From the NCBI GenBank assembly GCA_001600875.1, contig BCLD01000016.1:159658-223657 (forward strand): a stretch of 64,000 nucleotides of DNA. The letters are read 5' to 3'. Positions 10,501 to 20,202 of this stretch are shown here, in pieces. The notes beneath the pieces are model-generated. The model saw only the letters and a list, made by a program, of their open reading frames with translations, was not told the DNA's origin and made no database searches. The position numbers were made by a program, and so were the translations under genes. Position 1 is the first letter of the stretch. Every line of letters starts with the position of its first letter. The stretch comes from Solicoccozyma terricola. Its lineage: Eukaryota > Basidiomycota > Tremellomycetes > Filobasidiales > Piskurozymaceae.

Positions 10501-12987
10501 GAACTCACCATATTTGCTCAGCGCGACCAATGACGCGTTGACAGCGAGGGACAACTCCATTGGCAACTCGGGTGGGACAACAGAGGTCAAGACGAGGATG
10601 ACATCCAACAACAATTTCCCCTTTGCCATGTCCTTCTTTCGACCTTTTTAATATGGGGCAGAGCGCAGATTAGAAAAAAGATGGGCGCCCGCAGGATCTT
10701 CCCCGAATCGGTCATCCACTCACCCTCAACCCAAACGTAAGTACTAGCAGCGATAGCGAAAATCAACAAGAACCCAATGAAGATGAAGCTCTCGAGGTTA
10801 TTTGCGGATACACGTTCAGTGGAAAAGATCATAGTTCGAACTAGCTGCCCTTGAGTCGTACCGAACCCTGTCCTAAGCACGAGTGCGAGACATCCATCGT
10901 CGGGAGCTGCCAGGGTGAAAGAAGATGAGCATGCGAGATTTTCCAAAGTTCCCCCCCCCTCCCCCCGGGCAGGGCGCCACGCCCTACTCACTCGAGATAT
11001 CCTTGGCGTGGATTGCTGCACCTTTAGAAACCTGAATAGCCTTTGTTCCACTGAAAAGTACACTATTCCTATCCGCTCCATTGATATCGAGAATATCCTT
11101 CCCGTCCCTCAATTGCACAGATTCCTTGAGAAGAGGAGTTGATTCACCGGATAACATGGCTTCGTTGACGATGCAGGTTCCTCTAAGGAGGAGGAGGGGG
11201 GGGGGGGGGGGAGAGTCGGGTTTGGTACGGACTGTGTTTGGGGAGGGGGGCGCCGCCGGGGGGGGGGGGGGGNNNNNNNNNNNNNNNNNNNNNNNNNNNN
11301 NNNNNNNNNNNNNNNNNNNNNNNNNNNNNNNNGGGGGGGGGTCCATTAGAACTCGGGATGTCAATCGTTGAAAGCTGGGTGAACCAAAACCTCACCAATG
11401 CTAACGAGATCTCCTGGAACAAGATCTTCGGTACTGGACTCTGACCATTTACCATCACGATATACGTTGATTGGGTAAGGTTGAATACTCATCGTCCTAA
11501 ACTCTGTAAGAGTTTTCACGCGCTGTGAACGATAAAGTCGCGAGTTTTTTTCAGTTCCTCTTCAGCAGCAGCCTCCCCGCCCACCTTTCCCCAATGCAAC
11601 TCACTTGAAAAACAACGGTACATTCAAAAACAACCAACATAAACCCCGTAAACAAGGAATAATACCAATAATCATCCAAACACCATAACGCGACACAAAA
11701 TATCTGAAAGACAAAAAACGGAGCAACAGCGTGTTCTGCGAATAATTCAGTGAAATTCGGGATCGGAATTGAACATAAATTGGGACCGAATTGAGATTTC
11801 AACGAGTTTACGGATTGATGTTGTGATGATGATGATGTAGTGGTGGTGGATAGACCGCGAGATGATTGAAAGTAAGAGATTGGAAGTATTGCATCACATG
11901 GATACGGAAGTGGAGTGAATGTTTGATCCTTGGCTGAATTGATGGTGCAGGAGGTAGCAAGGGTTCAATTTTCCAACGCGCCCGAAAACGGTTTCACGAG
12001 TTGGGATTTTGGTTTCACTCACTCGAGTAGATGTAGGTGTCACGTTGATATACGAATGAATAAATGATTTCATTCGATCCAGGAGTCTATTCGGGGGGAA
12101 AAAAAACACCCACCACCGCGCATGATCAACAAATCGGTTCTCCAAAGAACTAGATTCGGATGAAATCAAAGCCCCTTGAATCAAATGAAAAGAAAAAGCT
12201 CACCTTCTTCTTATCCAATGGAACAATCTCTCCTTTTCCTTTATTCTTCTTGGGAACAACTCTCACAAGACTTGCTGATTCAAGTGAATCCGCCTAAGAA
12301 GAGATCGTCCCCGACCGCCCCCCCAGAAAGAAAGAAAATGAAAATGGAAAAAAAAAAAATCAGCCACCTTCTTTTTACCCCCCTCGCTTCCCCACCTCCC
12401 CCACCCCGCACCCCTGCACCACACCCGCACCACACCGCACCACACCGCACCACCAACCACCAACCACCCAAAAGAAAAAGAAACACTCACAGTCGTACAA
12501 TTAATCCTAACCCCCCAACCATCACTCCACTTTGTACATAAAAAACTCAACGCATGACTCATTCCTAATCCCACACAATAAACAAACGTCCATTCTTCAC
12601 TTTTGATATATTCATCGTATGCGTGATAATATGCGTAGTATAGGAGAGGGTATAGTGCTATTTGATAAGGAGATGGGGTGAGGGGGAGGGGGTGGTGGGG
12701 AGGAGGAGGTTTAAGAAGAATGTTTAACGAACAAGGTAGGGGATAAGAGCTTACAGAGGAAAGGAGCGATGTATAACCTTGCCCAGATGTTGATTGGGTT
12801 ATGTAAACTGACTCTATCGATCTCTGATGATTTAACGAGGAGTCTGTGAGGGAGGGAGGGAAGAGAAGGAGGGGGGGGGGGGGGGGGGAAAGGGTTAGGG
12901 GTGTTGAATTTTAGTTGAAAGGTTGGTGATATTATTTGGGTTGAGGTTGTTGAGGTAAAGAGGAAAGACTTACTTGGATACCGCCAT
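7508..12987 (-). CDS. SPF1: P5A-type ATPase Spf1 (ER transmembrane helix dislocase)
   Basis: P5A ATPases sit in the ER membrane and remove mis-inserted transmembrane helices. The predicted start is at 12987, where a tiny exon (MAVSK) splices to [16 protein letters not shown]. Following exons give [17 protein letters not shown], then [29 protein letters not shown] and [20 protein letters not shown]. The P-ATPase core motifs are [15 protein letters not shown] (actuator loop), [18 protein letters not shown] (the P5A signature in TM4), CFDKTGTIT (phosphorylated Asp) and [17 protein letters not shown] (hinge). The protein ends [11 protein letters not shown], with the stop at 7508. There are at least ten introns. 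One contains a 60-N assembly gap (11273-11332), and exons on both sides still join in frame in the expected family order. The gene is divergent from ERD2, another ER gene. Confidence 0.94.
11256..11340. repeat. poly-G tract interrupted by a 60-N gap (11273-11332)
   Basis: G-runs flank the N block on both sides. The block falls inside an SPF1 intron, close to its 3' splice site on the minus strand, where the tract reads as poly-C. The true length of the tract is unknown. Confidence 0.9.
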
Positions 12988-13353
12988 GTTGAACGATGAA
13001 CCACCACGATATACCCGGGGGTTTGTTTCTGTTTGTGGTTACCTACGAGAGACACTCGAGTGGATAGATTGAGCACCTGTGGCCGACGACACGTAGCGTA
13101 AGCGATCTCATGATGTCTGCTATCCAACTTATTGGGTCACGTGGCAGTGCAGTGGCGTGCCCCCCCGGGGGGGGGGGGGGGGGTTGAGTCCCGCATGGAT
13201 ATGACGTGGCAGCCCCAGTCCAGTCCCCTCCCCCCATCCATGCGTGACTCTATATGACGTGTCACTCCACTCCCCCACCAACCAACTCACCACCCGGGCG
13301 GGGGGTCACCTATCTCACCACACAATCATCCACAATCAACTCTCTCTCTCATC
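12988..13353. promoter_or_regulatory. divergent SPF1/ERD2 promoter with three ACGTG-core sites
   Basis: These 366 bp separate the start codons of two ER genes. Three similar elements are visible: TCACGTGGCAG at 13137-13147, TGACGTGGCAG at 13202-13212 and TGACGTGTCAC at 13255-13265. TGACGTGG-type sites are known targets of unfolded-protein-response bZIP factors in animals (ATF6/XBP1). Use by the fungal Hac1-type factor here is inference. A C7-G18 block lies at about 13160-13184. Confidence 0.6.
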
Positions 13354-14953
13354 ATGAACATCTTCCGCTTTCTAGGTATGTACAACTTGCTTCTTTCCCA
13401 CAGTCTCGTAGGCGTGCGGTCTGGGGGGGTGGGGGGTGGGGGGNGGGGATGTGGGGGGTAGGGGATGTAGTCGGGTCGCAGTCGCAGTCGCGTAAACGGA
13501 CGGGGTGTGGTTCTTCGCAGTTCCTCCAGATAGGTCTGTACGTCTGTCTCTCAGTCGTCCTGGTCTGGCAACTGGGGATAGTGTCTGGTAGATGATGGGA
13601 AAAGAACTCTGGATCTACGGATCATTCGGTTGAACATGGTTATGGAAAGTTGGGATGTTTAAAGTGGGGAAGATGGACGTGTTGAGAGCCATCTTGATCC
13701 GAGCATCCAACATCCAACATCCAACATCCATCATCAAATACTTGCATAAACACCCCAAAGTCTTTTCTCTCCCTCCATCCATCTACACGAATCGTGAACG
13801 TGATATAAACCATCGCGTCTGACTTATTACCCTTTTTTTTTTATTACAATCTCAAATCTTACTCACGATACATCTTAAACCCATACAGGCGATCTATCAC
13901 ACCTGGCTTCGATTTTCATTCTCTTGCACAAGATCCAAACCAGTCGATCATGTCGAGGTAAGTGTTTCAAACCTTTTCGCATTCCTCATACAACCGAAAA
14001 CCCCCCGAACCTTCGCACTAGATTGATCATTATCCCACCCCACCCCCATTTCTTCATCTTCGCCCGTTTTCCAGGAATCTCATTAAAAACACAAATCTTA
14101 TACTTGGTAGTATTCATCACTCGTTATATCGATCTATTAACAGGTCCATATGTTTCGTTTTATAATACCGTCATGAAGATTTTCTTCATTGGGAGTACGG
14201 GGTATACTGTTTATTTGATGAAGGTCAAATTCAAGTGAGTTTGAAAGGGGGAAAAAGAACTCCAGTTCTACTAGAACAAAAAAAAAAAAAATCCCATTAA
14301 ACACCTCTCCATCCCCTCTTTCAACAAAACAGGCCAAGTCAAGACTCTCTTCTAGACACATTCAAACTCGAATACCTCCTCCCAATAATAGCAATAATGT
14401 CCCTCATCATAAACTACTCATTCACACCTTCCGAAATCCTATGGTCATTCTCAATATGGCTTGAAAGTGTTGCGATTTTACCACAATTGTTCATGTTACA
14501 ACGGACTGGTGAAGCTGATAATATCACGACGCATTATTTGGCGGCGTTGGGGTTGTATAGGGGTTTATATATACCAAATTGGATATATAGGTGAGCGTCG
14601 GGGGGGTTTTAACCAGGGATTCGTAAAATCGTTTTCGTTATCGTGAAACTGGGTGTTGATTTGCGATGTGGTGGGGGATCTTTTCCTTTTTTTTCCCGCG
14701 CTTGTGTTTATTTTCGCAGGTACTTTAACGAAGGCGCTTTCGATCCGATCGCTGTAGTTGCTGGATTGATACAAACTGGTATTTACGCAGACTTTGGGTA
14801 CATCTACGTTACCAAGTGAGTTGTTTTTCCAACTAAAGGCCCCAAGGGGGGGGGGGGTTCCTCAAGGGGGGTCCTATATCGGAATACTGATTCGATTTAT
14901 TACAACCTGATCACAGGGTTCTTCGAGGTCAAAAGTTTGAACTACCTGCATGA
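13354..14953 (+). CDS. ERD2: ER lumen protein retaining (K/HDEL) receptor
   Basis: Erd2 recycles escaped ER-resident proteins from the Golgi by binding their C-terminal K/HDEL signal. The first exon encodes only MNIFRFL and splices into [24 protein letters not shown], the classic Erd2 opening. Later exons give [95 protein letters not shown] and [19 protein letters not shown]. The protein is about 213 residues, the normal size, with the expected seven hydrophobic segments. It ends [10 protein letters not shown] with the stop TGA at 14951-14953. Six exons are supported by clean GT-AG joins. A single undetermined base (13444) lies in the G-rich intron 1. Confidence 0.95.
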
Positions 14954-15353
14954 TCGATCGATCGATCGATCGATTTTTTTTCTTTTTCGCTATCATGCAT
15001 TCTACCTCTCGAATGAAAATATACCCCGGGGCCAATCAACGTAGCAAACGTCGTGAAGTCGTCAGAAGGCATTGCAGGAGGGGCGTCAGAATAGCAAAAA
15101 GCATATCGCTTGTTTTACGAAGACATGAGATTCTGATATTATTTTCCAAACATTCTCTTTTTTTTGAGATTTTACATCTTTTCTTGAGTCATATAGCCAC
15201 ACAAACACACAACGAAAGGGAATAGACCACCCGTTTCCCTATCCCTCCCTCCCCGCTCCCCCGCCCCGCCCTACCCCACCCCCACCCTCCATTATTCAAC
15301 ACCAGTAAATTCCATCCTTCGCTCAAGGTATAACACCCCTCCGTCCGGCTGTT
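14954..15353. other. intergenic, includes a (GATC)n run at the ERD2 stop
   Basis: The region starts with a GATC/ATCG simple repeat at about 14952-14974, followed by AT-rich and then C-rich sequence. It lies between the convergent ERD2 (+) and orphan (-) genes. No coding signal was recognised. Confidence 0.6.
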
Positions 15354-16214
15354 TCAAGAAACCGCCACCATCTCTTCGGACGACGGACCCTTGAACGCCT
15401 TGCCATCCTTCAAAAAGGAGGCTCCCGCGGTCGAAAGAGGAACGTCCTTGATCTTGTGCTCCACCGCGGCGTTTCGGTAATTGAATCGAGGAGGCGGCAA
15501 GTCCTCTGGGTCAGGACCGAGAGTGCCAGGCTCCGAGTCGAATGGCGAGGCCACGACTGGGGTTCGCTTGGTGAATCGAGGAGGCGGCAAGTCCTCTGGG
15601 TCGGGACCGAGAGTGCCAGGCTCCGAGTCGAATGGCGAGGCCACGATTGGGGTTCGCTTGGTGAATCGAGGAGGCGGCAAGTCCTCTGGGTCGGGACCGA
15701 GAGTCCCAGGCTCCGAGTCGAACGGTGAGGACTCCTCGACAGGCCAAGGAGGGTTCGGGTGGGGGGCCTCGGCGCCGATCTCTTCGAGTCTGCGTTGGAA
15801 ACGCCTAGTGTTGATTCCCAACATCTCGGCGAGCTCCATACGACGCCACGCTTCGGCATACCACTGCGCATCGGTCATTTGATGCGGCTCCTCGTGCAAA
15901 TACTCGCAGAAGATGGCTTCGATATCTCGCTTGGAAAATTTGGCTCGAGGCGGAAGTCCCTCGCTCAATTCTTCCATCTCGATCAGGAGATCGCGATACT
16001 TTGAAGCGTTTGCATAGATCCAAAACGACTGTGCGCATCGCGAGTAGCGGGGAGGAGCGTCGCCGGCGAAACCGATTTCCTCCTGTCGCGGTTGGCGACG
16101 AAGACGAAGTTCATGCTCGGTAGAGCGAACTCTGTTGGCGTGTTCGAGCACTCTAGCCCGCTCAATCCTCTCCTGCGTACTGAAGATTCTGTCCAGCTTG
16201 CTGAAGATGGGCAT
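15354..16214 (-). CDS. orphan protein with 30-residue tandem repeats
   Basis: I do not recognise this 286-residue ORF. The N-terminal half (about residues 1-145) is charged and looks helical: FSTQERIERARVLEHANRV, then a region with WYAEAWRRMELAEMLGIN. The C-terminal half holds nearly three copies of a 30-residue unit, SPFDSEPGTLGPDPEDLPPP followed by RFTKRTPVVA, encoded by an exact 90-bp period. The last copy diverges to RFNYRNAAVEHKIKDV. The Pro/Asp/Glu-rich repeats suggest a disordered segment. No signal peptide or membrane segment is seen. The ORF needs no introns, unlike most neighbours. Alternatives are a lineage-specific gene or a recently formed ORF. The charged start and non-random composition favour a real protein. 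Confidence 0.6.
   Translation of the reverse strand: MPIFSKLDRIFSTQERIERARVLEHANRVRSTEHELRLRRQPRQEEIGFAGDAPPRYSRCAQSFWIYANASKYRDLLIEMEELSEGLPPRAKFSKRDIEAIFCEYLHEEPHQMTDAQWYAEAWRRMELAEMLGINTRRFQRRLEEIGAEAPHPNPPWPVEESSPFDSEPGTLGPDPEDLPPPRFTKRTPIVASPFDSEPGTLGPDPEDLPPPRFTKRTPVVASPFDSEPGTLGPDPEDLPPPRFNYRNAAVEHKIKDVPLSTAGASFLKDGKAFKGPSSEEMVAVS
15484..15730 (-). repeat. 90-bp tandem repeat, about 2.7 copies, in the orphan ORF
   Basis: Copies begin at 15484, 15574 and 15664, exactly 90 bp apart, and differ at only a few bases. Because 90 is a multiple of three, several reading frames stay open on both strands, which explains the overlapping open frames here. Confidence 0.95.
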
Positions 16215-16776
16215 GTTGTTGCCTTGTTGCTGTAGATCGTGTGGTATGTGGTTTGTGTTTGCAACGGCGGTGTGTGGGGTAGGAGTAAGAATTGGATCTC
16301 AGGGGGATAGCGCTTTATGTAGATTGCTCTTTGCATCCTCGTCGACTCAGGAAGGAATATTTGGCGGATGACTGGACTGTTGCGTCGTACACAGGTGTCT
16401 GACATTATTGCCTCGTAGACTCGTAGACTCTGAGACAAGGTGAGTAACCCCAGCGTGTAAATGCCTGTCGTTTCATCCGAAACTCTTTCCGCAAAATGTG
16501 CCTGGAGAGATGTATCTGGGGGAATGTATCTGGGAGCCACCAAAGGTGGCTGCGGCACGTCTCCCAATACAGTGTATCGCCAGAGAGGAGAGCCCATAGA
16601 AGCTGTCGGCAGCAGCATTCACGACCGCCACTGGAGACATTCAGGCACGAGTCACGTGGCAACAATTAACATCTGGCATTAGCATTCGGCGCTCGTAGAG
16701 CTATTTGATACACGACAAAGACGGGGGACGGTTGCATGATATGGCGCAGAGAAAGAACATGGCCTGTTAGTGTGGC
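16215..16776. other. intergenic, upstream of the orphan gene
   Basis: This region contains the presumed promoter of the orphan gene and the 3' end of the PKA gene. A CACGTG core (TCACGTGGCAAC) is at about 16652. The open frames here have no recognisable product. Confidence 0.5.
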
Positions 16777-19553
16777 CTAGAAGTCGGGGAAGAGGTGATC
16801 GTGAGGGCCATGACCGGATTTGCCGTATTCGCTGACGTCTGCCTCTTGGTATCGGTCGAACCTGGAAGGGGTTGGATTTCAGCACCGGACCTAGCTAGCC
16901 TTCGCAGCCCCTTCCACTCACTGGCTTGCATCACCATCACCCTCGATCTTCGGAACATACGGCGCCGGAATCTCCCTCCGGTATAATTTATCCCAGTCTA
17001 CCTCGGAGAACCATCCGTGACTGAAAATATCCGCAGATCCGCCACGCAAATTTCCGTACCGCTTGGTCAGGTCGCCCGTAAGGAGATTCTTGAGAAGTTC
17101 CTTGGAAAGAGTGTCAAAGTAGGAGGGATATCGGACTTTGCCCTGTGGGGATGAGGTGGGGATTGTATCAGTGCAATGCACAGTCGTAGAGGTGGACAAT
17201 CAAGGCTCACCGCAATAATCTAGAACGTGGGGTGGTGGAAAGGCACACTCGTGAGCAGGCTAACGAGCATAAGGTCACAAGGGTTCTCACCTTTTCATAC
17301 AGTTTCATGGGATTGCCGTCTTCCGTGAAAAATGGCGGGTATCCGGCCTGTAAACATAGACCATGTCAACGTCGTGCTTCACTCGTTCCGCCTCGAACCA
17401 AAAACCTTACCAGCATTTCGAAAATCAGTACGCCGAGTGCGTACCAATCGACGCTCTTGTTGTAGCCCTTCGATTGCACCACCTCGGGAGCGACTATTAG
17501 GGACTGGAAAATCAGCAACTGCCATACGTTGAACTCTAGAATCGGAGATACACACGATAATCAGGGGTACCACCTATCATCACCAAACTGCTCGGTCAGC
17601 GGCCTATCTCGTTGTGGAGATAGCAGGATCCCACACTTACACAACGTCCAAGTGATGTCTGGTACATACTTTGCGAATCCAAAGTCGGTAACCTTGACAT
17701 GGCCGTCAGCACCAAGCAACAGGTTTTCCGGTTTCAGATCTCGATAGATGATGTCGAGCGAGTGAAGGTAATCGAGTGCTAGAGCGACTTCTGCTGCGTA
17801 GAACTTGGCTACCGAGTTTGGGAATCGCTGAATGATGGGACGCCCGCCTGCTGGTTCAGCGCTCAAGTACGACTTGGATGCTAGATTCCCAACCCCACTC
17901 ACCTGACTCTTCCTCAATAGACTGAATAACTCTCCACCGGCAACGAAATCCATCACCATGTACAAGTTGTTCACATCGTGAAATGTCCCCCAGAGGTTGA
18001 CTAAGAATGGATGCCGAACTCGTACCAACATCTCTCGCTCAGAATTCGTATGCTCAACCTGCTTCATACGAACGACTTTCTCTTTGCCGAGAACTTTGAC
18101 GGCGTAAAATCGACCGTTGTGCTTTGATCGAACGAGATGAACACGGCCGAATGATCCAGTTCCGAGGCTGCGGGGGAGAACTCTTAATGAGCTCTAATCC
18201 CTTGCCAACGTTAACCCCGCACCCATGCAACTCACGTCCTCTCGATTGCGAAATCACTCAACGCATATCTCCCAGCTGTCTTTCTGAGAGCAGCAGCGTT
18301 AGCTCCACCAGCCTTGACGGCACTGCCGCCTGAAACATTTGCAAATGCCGCTTGAGTGGCGACGGCGTTGATGGTTGCTACCCTAGCTTGTTGAGATGCA
18401 TATTGGAGAGCTGCTTGTGCTTGTGCGGCCTGAAGGGTAGGATTTTGGTTTTGGTTTTGGTTTTGGATCAGCACGACGACGGCGTCCAAGGACCAACGTC
18501 CTAGGGGTTCATTCACCTGCTCCTGCGCCTCCCTTAGTTTCTCCCTCGCTCTCTCCTCATCAGCGCTGCCAACCCTCTGTTGTCCCACCTGTTGTCCCAA
18601 CCCAGCTCCAGATTGCAACGGTTGTGGAGAATTCAGTGACAATCCAGATACATTCATCGTGTCCGCGCTTTCATAGCCTGATTGTTGTTGTTGTTGTTGT
18701 TGTTGTTGATATTGTTGATGGCCCTGAGGCTGATTGATACCTGACATCCCGGTCATCTGCCCTGCAGCTGTTGCACCGGTCTCGGTCAATCCGTGTTGGT
18801 ACTGCTGTCCTTGTTGACCGTATGTGTTCTGTGGAACTTGTTGCGACATCTGCATCTTCCCTGTCCCAATCGGACCACCACCTCCACTCAAGATGGTGCT
18901 GAGAGTTCTAGCTTGGATTGGAAGACCTGCGACGCTCGATGAAACGGAACTTCCTCCCGATGCGGAGCCTGGTACTGACGTGTTTGGCTTCTCGGAAGGG
19001 TGAGGACCTGTTGGTGCGGAGGTACTGGAGCCGTTGGAGTCTTGAGATGAGGATGTGGACGCGATGCTGTGGAAGGTTGGGAGGGGATGGGGGATGAGGG
19101 ATGAGGGATGAGGTTAGCGACTTGTCTGGTGGGCTTCCGCGACATACCCATCAACTCCCGACGGAGCAAACAGACAGTAGATGGTGTATGCCAACGTTCC
19201 GCTGTCCTCCGGCAGATCATTCCTCGGAACACGATGCGGACGTACCCTTTGTTTCCGGCCTGTTGAAGGACGTCGTGATGCTGTCCAGCAAGACCACTGA
19301 CGGCGGCGACGGCGGACTGGGGTCTCACCGTCCTATCAGTAGATGTCGAGCTTCCGACTGACTGAGAGTACACCCCGGATGGCTGCACGGGCTTGTGTTG
19401 CTGTTGCTGCTGCTGCTGCTGCTGCTGCTTCTGCTGTTCGAGTTGGGCTTGTTGTTGAGCGGCCAGCTGTTGAGCTTGTTGAGCGGCCGCTTGCTGCTGT
19501 AGCTGCTGCTTGTTCCTATGGGATTTGAAAAAGTTCGGTATGTGACTTGACAT
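16777..19553 (-). CDS. PKA1: cAMP-dependent protein kinase catalytic subunit, long Gln-rich N-terminus
   Basis: This AGC-family kinase phosphorylates Ser/Thr targets when cAMP releases it from its regulatory subunit. From the N-terminus it has [18 protein letters not shown], a roughly 300-residue Gln/Ala/Ser-rich region (pure Gln runs near 19410 and 18690), then LSDFAIERT joined to the Gly-rich loop [14 protein letters not shown], Lys in [14 protein letters not shown]-like [18 protein letters not shown] in [11 protein letters not shown], and an activation segment WTLCGTPDYLAPEVV. The C-terminal AGC tail ends in HDHLFPDF, matching the PKA hydrophobic-motif ending. The GTPDY part is carried by an 18-nt exon (17556-17573). 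Many short introns are present. The start at 19553 is the first Met in frame; an upstream coding exon cannot be excluded. The symbol is the usual basidiomycete name. Confidence 0.93.
17556..17573 (-). other. 18-nt micro-exon of the PKA gene
   Basis: Bounded by ATAG on its 5' side and GTGTGT on its 3' side, this exon joins TGG ACG TTG T before it to TC GCT CCC GAG after it. The join restores the reading WTLCGTPDYLAPE, exactly the conserved activation-loop sequence. Confidence 0.85.
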
Positions 19554-20202
19554 CCCTTTATGGCAGGGGTGGTGGTGGTGGTAGGTGGTCCTTGTACGAG
19601 TTGGACGACGTGTGCCCTTGTGCCCAGCTCCGCGCGGGATGATCCTGGAATCTGTATCCCCCTGGAGATTGCTTTGCAGCCCTCAGTAGCGTCTGTCCCA
19701 ACCTGGGATGGCGGGGAGGGAGTTGTGGGAGTCAAGAGTCCCGACCTGTCCGTGTCTTTGGTGTGCGTCCAAGGGCGGACCGAGATAGATCGCGGTGAGA
19801 CGAGATTCGAGCAAGGCAAAGGAAGGCGCTGGTTTGGATTTTCCCGTTGGAAGCGTGAAAGGGAAACGATGGGTGTCTTGGGATGCTTGGGATGAGGTGG
19901 GGGGTGGGGGGGGGAGGCAGTGCACAGGTGGACAGGTCGACTGGACAAGTGGACAAGTGGACAACTGGACAGGTAGACAAGGCAATACACTCTCCATCGT
20001 CAACCCAACCCCACCCCCAACCCAGCTAGGATGAGATCTCGCCGGCCTGGACTGGAACCAACCATGAGGGCAAAGCTGCCTCCCGCGTTTTTAGGTCCGC
20101 GTTACCTTTTTTGGTTGGGTATGCAGTAAATGAGCTGTACAACGTTTCGAGGACGAGCCTTTTATCATATTTTATTTCAAACCCTCCCCCACCCCACATA
20201 TT
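19554..20202. other. intergenic between PKA and STE11 genes, with a 9-bp minisatellite
   Basis: The region holds the PKA promoter and the STE11 3' end. At about 19925-19980 a run of TGGACAAG/TGGACAGG units with a near 9-bp period is visible. Open frames over this run (Cys/Pro/Ser-rich on the minus strand) are products of the repeat, not genes. Confidence 0.6.

Noticed and set aside
11081..11458. Open frames spanning the 60-N gap on both strands
   Set aside because: They exist only because N and poly-G do not create stops. The SPF1 exons explain the region.
7508..13000. A transposon or foreign insertion marked by the N gap and poly-G in SPF1
   Set aside because: Exons on both sides of the gap join in frame in the expected family order, so the gap is intronic.
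15410..15882. Several long open frames on both strands over the orphan gene repeat
   Set aside because: They are side-products of a repeat whose period is a multiple of three. Only the minus-strand 286-codon frame extends well beyond the repeat with non-repetitive sequence.
19683..20003. Minus-strand frames rich in Cys/Pro/Ser upstream of the PKA gene
   Set aside because: The periodic composition comes from the 9-bp minisatellite, and no in-frame join to the PKA start was found.
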